From the NCBI GenBank assembly GCA_019057775.1, contig JAHLWT010000128.1, forward strand, positions 1 through 38,539: a stretch of 38,539 nucleotides of DNA. Direction: 5' to 3'. Origin of the DNA: Promethearchaeota archaeon. GTDB taxonomy: Archaea; Asgardarchaeota; Lokiarchaeia; Sigynarchaeales; SOKP01. Under the pieces are notes generated by a model. It did no database searches and had not been told where the DNA came from. It worked only from the letters and a program-made list of their open reading frames with translations. The position numbers were made by a program, and so were the translations under genes. This document shows positions 35,649-38,539 of the stretch, in pieces; position 1 is the first letter of the stretch; each line of letters starts with the position of its first letter.

Positions 35649-36656
35649 TTAGTATTTATATTCAATATTTAAATATAAACTGGGTTCATTATTTTTCTCT
35701 AAAGCAACAGGAATCCAATTTTGATAATTTAATGCTATTTTAACTCCTTTTATTGGTGCAAACTGGACGCCTCCAATAATAAAACTTCCATTATTCATAA
35801 TATTCCAGTCTTCGTTTTCACCTTGAATAGTATTTGAAGATAGTTGATCAAATCTACTAAAAACCTCAAATTTTTTATTTATATTATATGATGCATAGAC
35901 AGAGATGCCAGATAAATTTTTACTTTTAATAAACTTATGATTATTCTGTATGTCATATTCTGCACTGATTAAAAAACTGTTTTTGTATTTATACTCGATA
36001 AATCCACCTAGAGTAGAAGTTATTTCCTGATTTTGAGAACTACCGAATGACATGTCATAAATAAATCTAATTGTAATACCTCTAGCGGGATTAAATGTTA
36101 AACCAAAACCGCCTCTATAAGTACTGTCAGCCTGAAGTTTTTTATAACCTTCGCCATTAAAAACTATTGCATCAAGTTTTAATTTTTTATTAAATGTGTA
36201 AGATGCGCTGACACCCATATCAGCAGTTGAAACAAATCCATATTGATTCATGAAGGACTGACAAATATAACGATGTCCCCAGCTTTTCTCCTGAATAGGA
36301 GTATGTATCAAACCAATCAAACCAAAATTTACAGATATTTTTTTTTTATAATATGTCAAATAAGCATTTTTGACATAAGCTGTCCTTTCATATTTAGAGC
36401 TATTTGTGGGATTTCCTATATCAAAAACAATTTTAGTAGAAAAATTCGTACTTAAATTATATAAATAACCCAGATATGCCCTTGTAATCTGAAATTCAGA
36501 ATTATTATTATTTTCACTAAGACCAGAGTGAAAATTATTAAAGATTTTAGCGTATGGTTTACCTGAGGGTTTAAACATAGAAATATTATTTTCCTGGCTA
36601 AAAACACTTATACATGCTAATATACTTACCAGTATAATAAAATAAGTTTTTTTCAT
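35649..36656 (-). CDS. Outer-membrane porin-like beta-barrel protein
   Basis: 335 residues from the ATG at 36656, chosen because it gives a classical signal peptide (MKKTYFIILVSILACISVFSQ); an earlier ATG at 36686 would add ten residues ahead of it. The mature part is built of amphipathic strand pairs with alternating aromatics and ends in Tyr-Lys-Tyr ('LYLNIEYKY'), as beta-barrels do. It resembles phosphate-selective porin (OprO/OprP)-like proteins: 'RAYLGYLYNLS…KIVFDIGNP'. Neighbouring an organophosphate-type carrier, it could admit phosphate esters or phosphonates across the outer membrane. This pairing is inference. Confidence 0.75.
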   Translation of the reverse strand: MKKTYFIILVSILACISVFSQENNISMFKPSGKPYAKIFNNFHSGLSENNNNSEFQITRAYLGYLYNLSTNFSTKIVFDIGNPTNSSKYERTAYVKNAYLTYYKKKISVNFGLIGLIHTPIQEKSWGHRYICQSFMNQYGFVSTADMGVSASYTFNKKLKLDAIVFNGEGYKKLQADSTYRGGFGLTFNPARGITIRFIYDMSFGSSQNQEITSTLGGFIEYKYKNSFLISAEYDIQNNHKFIKSKNLSGISVYASYNINKKFEVFSRFDQLSSNTIQGENEDWNIMNNGSFIIGGVQFAPIKGVKIALNYQNWIPVALEKNNEPSLYLNIEYKY

Positions 36657-36716
36657 ATTAAGATTATCAATCATTGAATTTAACATTATTATCTACTTCA
36701 TTTTCCTTAAATATAA

Positions 36717-37619
36717 TTACTCATTAATAAATTTCCATGCTTTTCTATAATCTTCAAAGGTGTCAACATCAATCCAGTTTCTCCAAATCTCCAAGGCTGA
36801 AATCTTTTCACCCTGGTTGATTAATTCCTGGAAAAAATCAATTAATGATGCCTCGTGAATTCGTTTGGCATGATGAAATCGTTTATTATGGTTAACAGAG
36901 TACACATTTTCATAAAGATTATTTAATATTGAACAGGCATTTAAAGATATTTTGGACAAACCAATAAATTCAGTTGTTGACTCTGTTTCTGGCAACCCTA
37001 CACCTGCTGTACGAACAGCAACATTCTTACCCTGATCAAACAGAGCTGTTAATTCTGGAAGAAATGGATGTTTTTCCTGACTTTCCTGATAATGTTTTTT
37101 CCACCCTCTGTCAACAACTAAAATATTATCTGCTTGAGCACTAATAAGTTTTTTTAATACTTCTTTGTTAAAAAGAAGATCACCATATATAATTATACAA
37201 TCACAGTCCATGAAATCTTTGGCATGAAACAATGAAACCAGACTGCCTGTTTTTTCATAATCATCATTATCAAAATAAACCAGATTGGGATAACTTATTT
37301 GTTCTTTTTTGTAGCCACGAACAACTGCAATATCTTGAATTCCAAACATTCTGAGCATTTCTATCTGCCTCTGAAGAATGGTCTTGCCTTTCACATTAAG
37401 CATCGTTTTCGGGATATCTTCAGTTAATGGAAATAATAAAGGATCTTTACCTGCGGCCAATATAATTGCTTTAAATTTTTTTGGTAATACTTTTTTGTTT
37501 ATATTTTCAATTTCTTCATCTAATTTCTTTCTAATCCATTCTGAAAAGTTTATTTGATTAGATTTGAGCCAATCCTCATGTTGTATTGTGATCTTAATTG
37601 TTTTGGCAACTTTTGTCAT
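36717..37619 (-). CDS. LicC/PntC-like nucleotidyltransferase with N-terminal ribbon-helix-helix-like domain
   Basis: The product is 300 residues. Residues 1-45 ('KTIKITIQHEDWLKSNQ', 'NFSEWIRKKLDEEIE') read as beta-strand, helix, helix, like a ribbon-helix-helix DNA-binding domain. Residues 47-300 are a MobA-like NTP transferase: 'FKAIILAAG', 'PLTEDIPKTMLNVKGKTIL', the metal-site 'IIYGDLLFN' and 'WIDVDTFEDYRKAW'. LicC/PntC enzymes make CDP-choline or CMP-phosphonates. The usual LAAGxGxR motif is here LAAGKDPLL: Gly and Arg are replaced, so catalysis may be altered or lost. A tetranucleotide-repeat dyad just upstream (37638-37656) could be the target of the N-terminal domain. It is the first gene of the minus-strand series. 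Confidence 0.75.
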   Translation of the reverse strand: MTKVAKTIKITIQHEDWLKSNQINFSEWIRKKLDEEIENINKKVLPKKFKAIILAAGKDPLLFPLTEDIPKTMLNVKGKTILQRQIEMLRMFGIQDIAVVRGYKKEQISYPNLVYFDNDDYEKTGSLVSLFHAKDFMDCDCIIIYGDLLFNKEVLKKLISAQADNILVVDRGWKKHYQESQEKHPFLPELTALFDQGKNVAVRTAGVGLPETESTTEFIGLSKISLNACSILNNLYENVYSVNHNKRFHHAKRIHEASLIDFFQELINQGEKISALEIWRNWIDVDTFEDYRKAWKFINE

Positions 37620-37637
37620 TAAATTTTAAAATAATGG

Positions 37638-37664
37638 GTACGTACGTATGTACGCACAAATATA
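37638..37664 (-). promoter_or_regulatory. Promoter -7 box with overlapping GTAC-repeat operator candidate
   Basis: On the minus strand TATATTTG (37657-37664) fits the TAnnTTTG -7 box. Next to it, 37638-37656 is made of GTAC/GTAT steps with a GTACGTACGTATGTAC core, an internally palindromic run that stands out from the AT-rich surroundings. It lies 19 bp before the ATG at 37619 and would cover the transcript start. Ribbon-helix-helix proteins often bind short repeated tetramers, and the first gene encodes such a domain. No good -33 TTG was seen. Confidence 0.5.
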
Positions 37665-38003
37665 AAAATTAATTTAAAATAAAAAAAATGTATGTTTTTT
37701 TGCCTTAGACATAATTGCTAATATTTGTTATTATGACATTTGCAATCCTACTTATCATAGTCCTATTACAGAAATCTTTGCTTTTTTATATATTATTTTA
37801 TTGTACATCTATCTAAAAAGTTTATAAGTGGAGAAGTTAATAAGTTTAGGAGTTAAGATAAGAAAATGTAAGGCAGCGTAAAGAGCGAAGAGTTAGGAGC
37901 TTGTGGCAAAGAGTGAAGATAGAAGAGTTCAATGGTCAAAGTTCAAGAATCGTTAGTCGTGAAGAGTAATAAGTTCAAGGGTCAATGTTTGTTAGTGTCG
38001 GTA
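37665..38003. other. Gene-free stretch with degenerate purine-rich repeats
   Basis: No ORF with family features is present. From about 37820 to 38000 the plus strand is a string of degenerate 'gaagagttaagagttcaa' words, a kind of intergenic filler frequent in Bacteroidota. The end nearest 37665 probably contains upstream promoter DNA for the nucleotidyltransferase gene. Confidence 0.55.
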
Positions 38004-38219
38004 TTATTCAGTTAATCTTTTACTGGCATTTAATATTGATAAACCTATTATTTCGCCTTTTTCATAACGTATAATAATATCATCTTCTGTGATTTCGGAA
38101 TTATCTGCATGATTAGGTTTTTTAAAATGCATGTAAAGAATATCTGCTTCCTTGTCATAATCTGCCCGTATTTTTTTGTATTTTATAAAATAGGGTAACA
38201 TATTTTTAATGATATCCAC
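38004..38219 (-). CDS. DUF2283 family protein
   Basis: 71 residues: 'YDKEADILYMHFKKPNHA', acidic 'SEITEDDIIIRYEKGEIIGLSILNAS'. This is the standard DUF2283 pattern (YD.eaD.LYi.f … iilRyd..geiiGl.Il). Function is unknown; such genes often sit beside DUF4258 or toxin-antitoxin-like genes. No partner is visible here: the neighbour is a GxxExxY gene, and the gap between them has 'tacactaatt' repeats. The ATG at 38219 is the only good start. Confidence 0.8.
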   Translation of the reverse strand: MDIIKNMLPYFIKYKKIRADYDKEADILYMHFKKPNHADNSEITEDDIIIRYEKGEIIGLSILNASKRLTE

Positions 38220-38273
38220 TAATTACACTAATTTTCACTAATTATTTGGAGTCCACGAATTACGCTAATTACA

Positions 38274-38539
38274 CTAAAAGACTAAACGTTTGTATTGCAG
38301 GCTTTTGGTTCCGAAGTTTATCAGTAATCCTAATTTTAGACTGGTAGTCTTTAAATAGTTAAGTATCTGAGCTTCGTGGTCAGATGACAGGGATGAAAGT
38401 GCTTTTACCTCAACAATGATTTTATCATAACATACAAAATCTGCCGAATATTTCTTTTTCAATTTAATGCCTTTGTAGAAGATATTCATTAATTTCTCTC
38501 TTTCATAAGGAATTTTCTGCTTCTGCAACTCTATCTCAA
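38274..38539 (-). CDS. GxxExxY protein, C-terminal part (cut by the window end)
   Basis: The frame is open to the window edge; sense codons continue beyond the TTG at 38528 (…EIELQKQKIPYE). Visible are 'YKGIKLKKKYSADFVCYDKIIVEVKAL' and 'HEAQILNYLKTTSLKLGLLINFGTKSLQYKRLVF', the hallmark of the GxxExxY family with a PD-(D/E)XK nuclease-like core (D…EVKA). The GxxExxY motif itself would be off-window. Biochemical role is unsettled. These small genes are scattered in Bacteroidota genomes, usually among degenerate repeats as here. Confidence 0.85.
   Translation of the reverse strand, partial: EIELQKQKIPYEREKLMNIFYKGIKLKKKYSADFVCYDKIIVEVKALSSLSSDHEAQILNYLKTTSLKLGLLINFGTKSLQYKRLVF

Noticed and set aside
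37820..38000. Possible CRISPR or tandem repeat array in the purine-rich stretch
   Set aside because: The words are degenerate, with no constant repeat length or regular spacers.

Overview
The window reads as a chromosomal segment from a member of the Bacteroidota. It is AT-rich, has few Shine-Dalgarno sites, shows several good matches to the Bacteroidota promoter pattern (TTTG/TTG, about 19 nt, TAnnTTTG), and carries protein families typical of Bacteroidales/Marinilabiliales-type genomes. No rRNA, tRNA or CRISPR array was seen. Nearly all genes lie on the minus strand; coordinates below run left to right, so transcription runs mostly from right to left.

Region 1 (about 1-2400) is a degraded edge. 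It holds the tail of a REP-associated (Y1) transposase, small hairpins, an O-antigen ligase/polymerase gene and a C-terminal relic of a phosphoglycosyl transferase. A plus-strand B12/radical SAM gene (2522-3952) sits between that relic and an intact paralogue of the same transferase.

Region 2 (about 4050-25125) is a large surface-polysaccharide locus. It contains two intact initiating phosphoglycosyl transferases, four more O-antigen ligase/polymerase-type membrane proteins, one flippase, four glycosyltransferases, a methyltransferase, a one-ORF fusion of two sugar aminotransferases, a beta-propeller-like protein and a CapK/PaaK-like adenylate-forming enzyme. Two of the polymerase-type proteins (8132-10774 and 14927-17524) are paralogues that each carry two tandem 155-residue beta-rich modules. 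The number of paralogues, relics and nested repeats shows that the locus grew by duplication and recombination. A truncated IS630-type transposase (25190-25903) marks its right border.

Region 3 (about 25910-37620) is a second minus-strand cluster that looks like a phosphonoglycan locus. It has PEP mutase fused to a cytidylyltransferase, phosphonopyruvate decarboxylase, a phosphonoacetaldehyde-reductase-type iron alcohol dehydrogenase, a flippase, a LicD-type transferase, a CapA-like protein and a zinc-ribbon methyltransferase. Upstream lie an organophosphate-type MFS transporter, a second cytidylyltransferase, an outer-membrane porin and a LicC/PntC-like nucleotidyltransferase with an apparent N-terminal ribbon-helix-helix domain. 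The inferred route is PEP to phosphonopyruvate to phosphonoacetaldehyde to 2-hydroxyethylphosphonate, then CMP activation and LicD transfer to a glycan. Two steps are broken as read: PEP mutase has an in-frame TAA at codon 179, and the dehydrogenase has a one-base frameshift in a T7 run. Either the pathway is decaying, it is switchable, or the read contains errors.

The right edge (38004-38539) holds a DUF2283 protein and a partial GxxExxY protein, separated by degenerate intergenic repeats.
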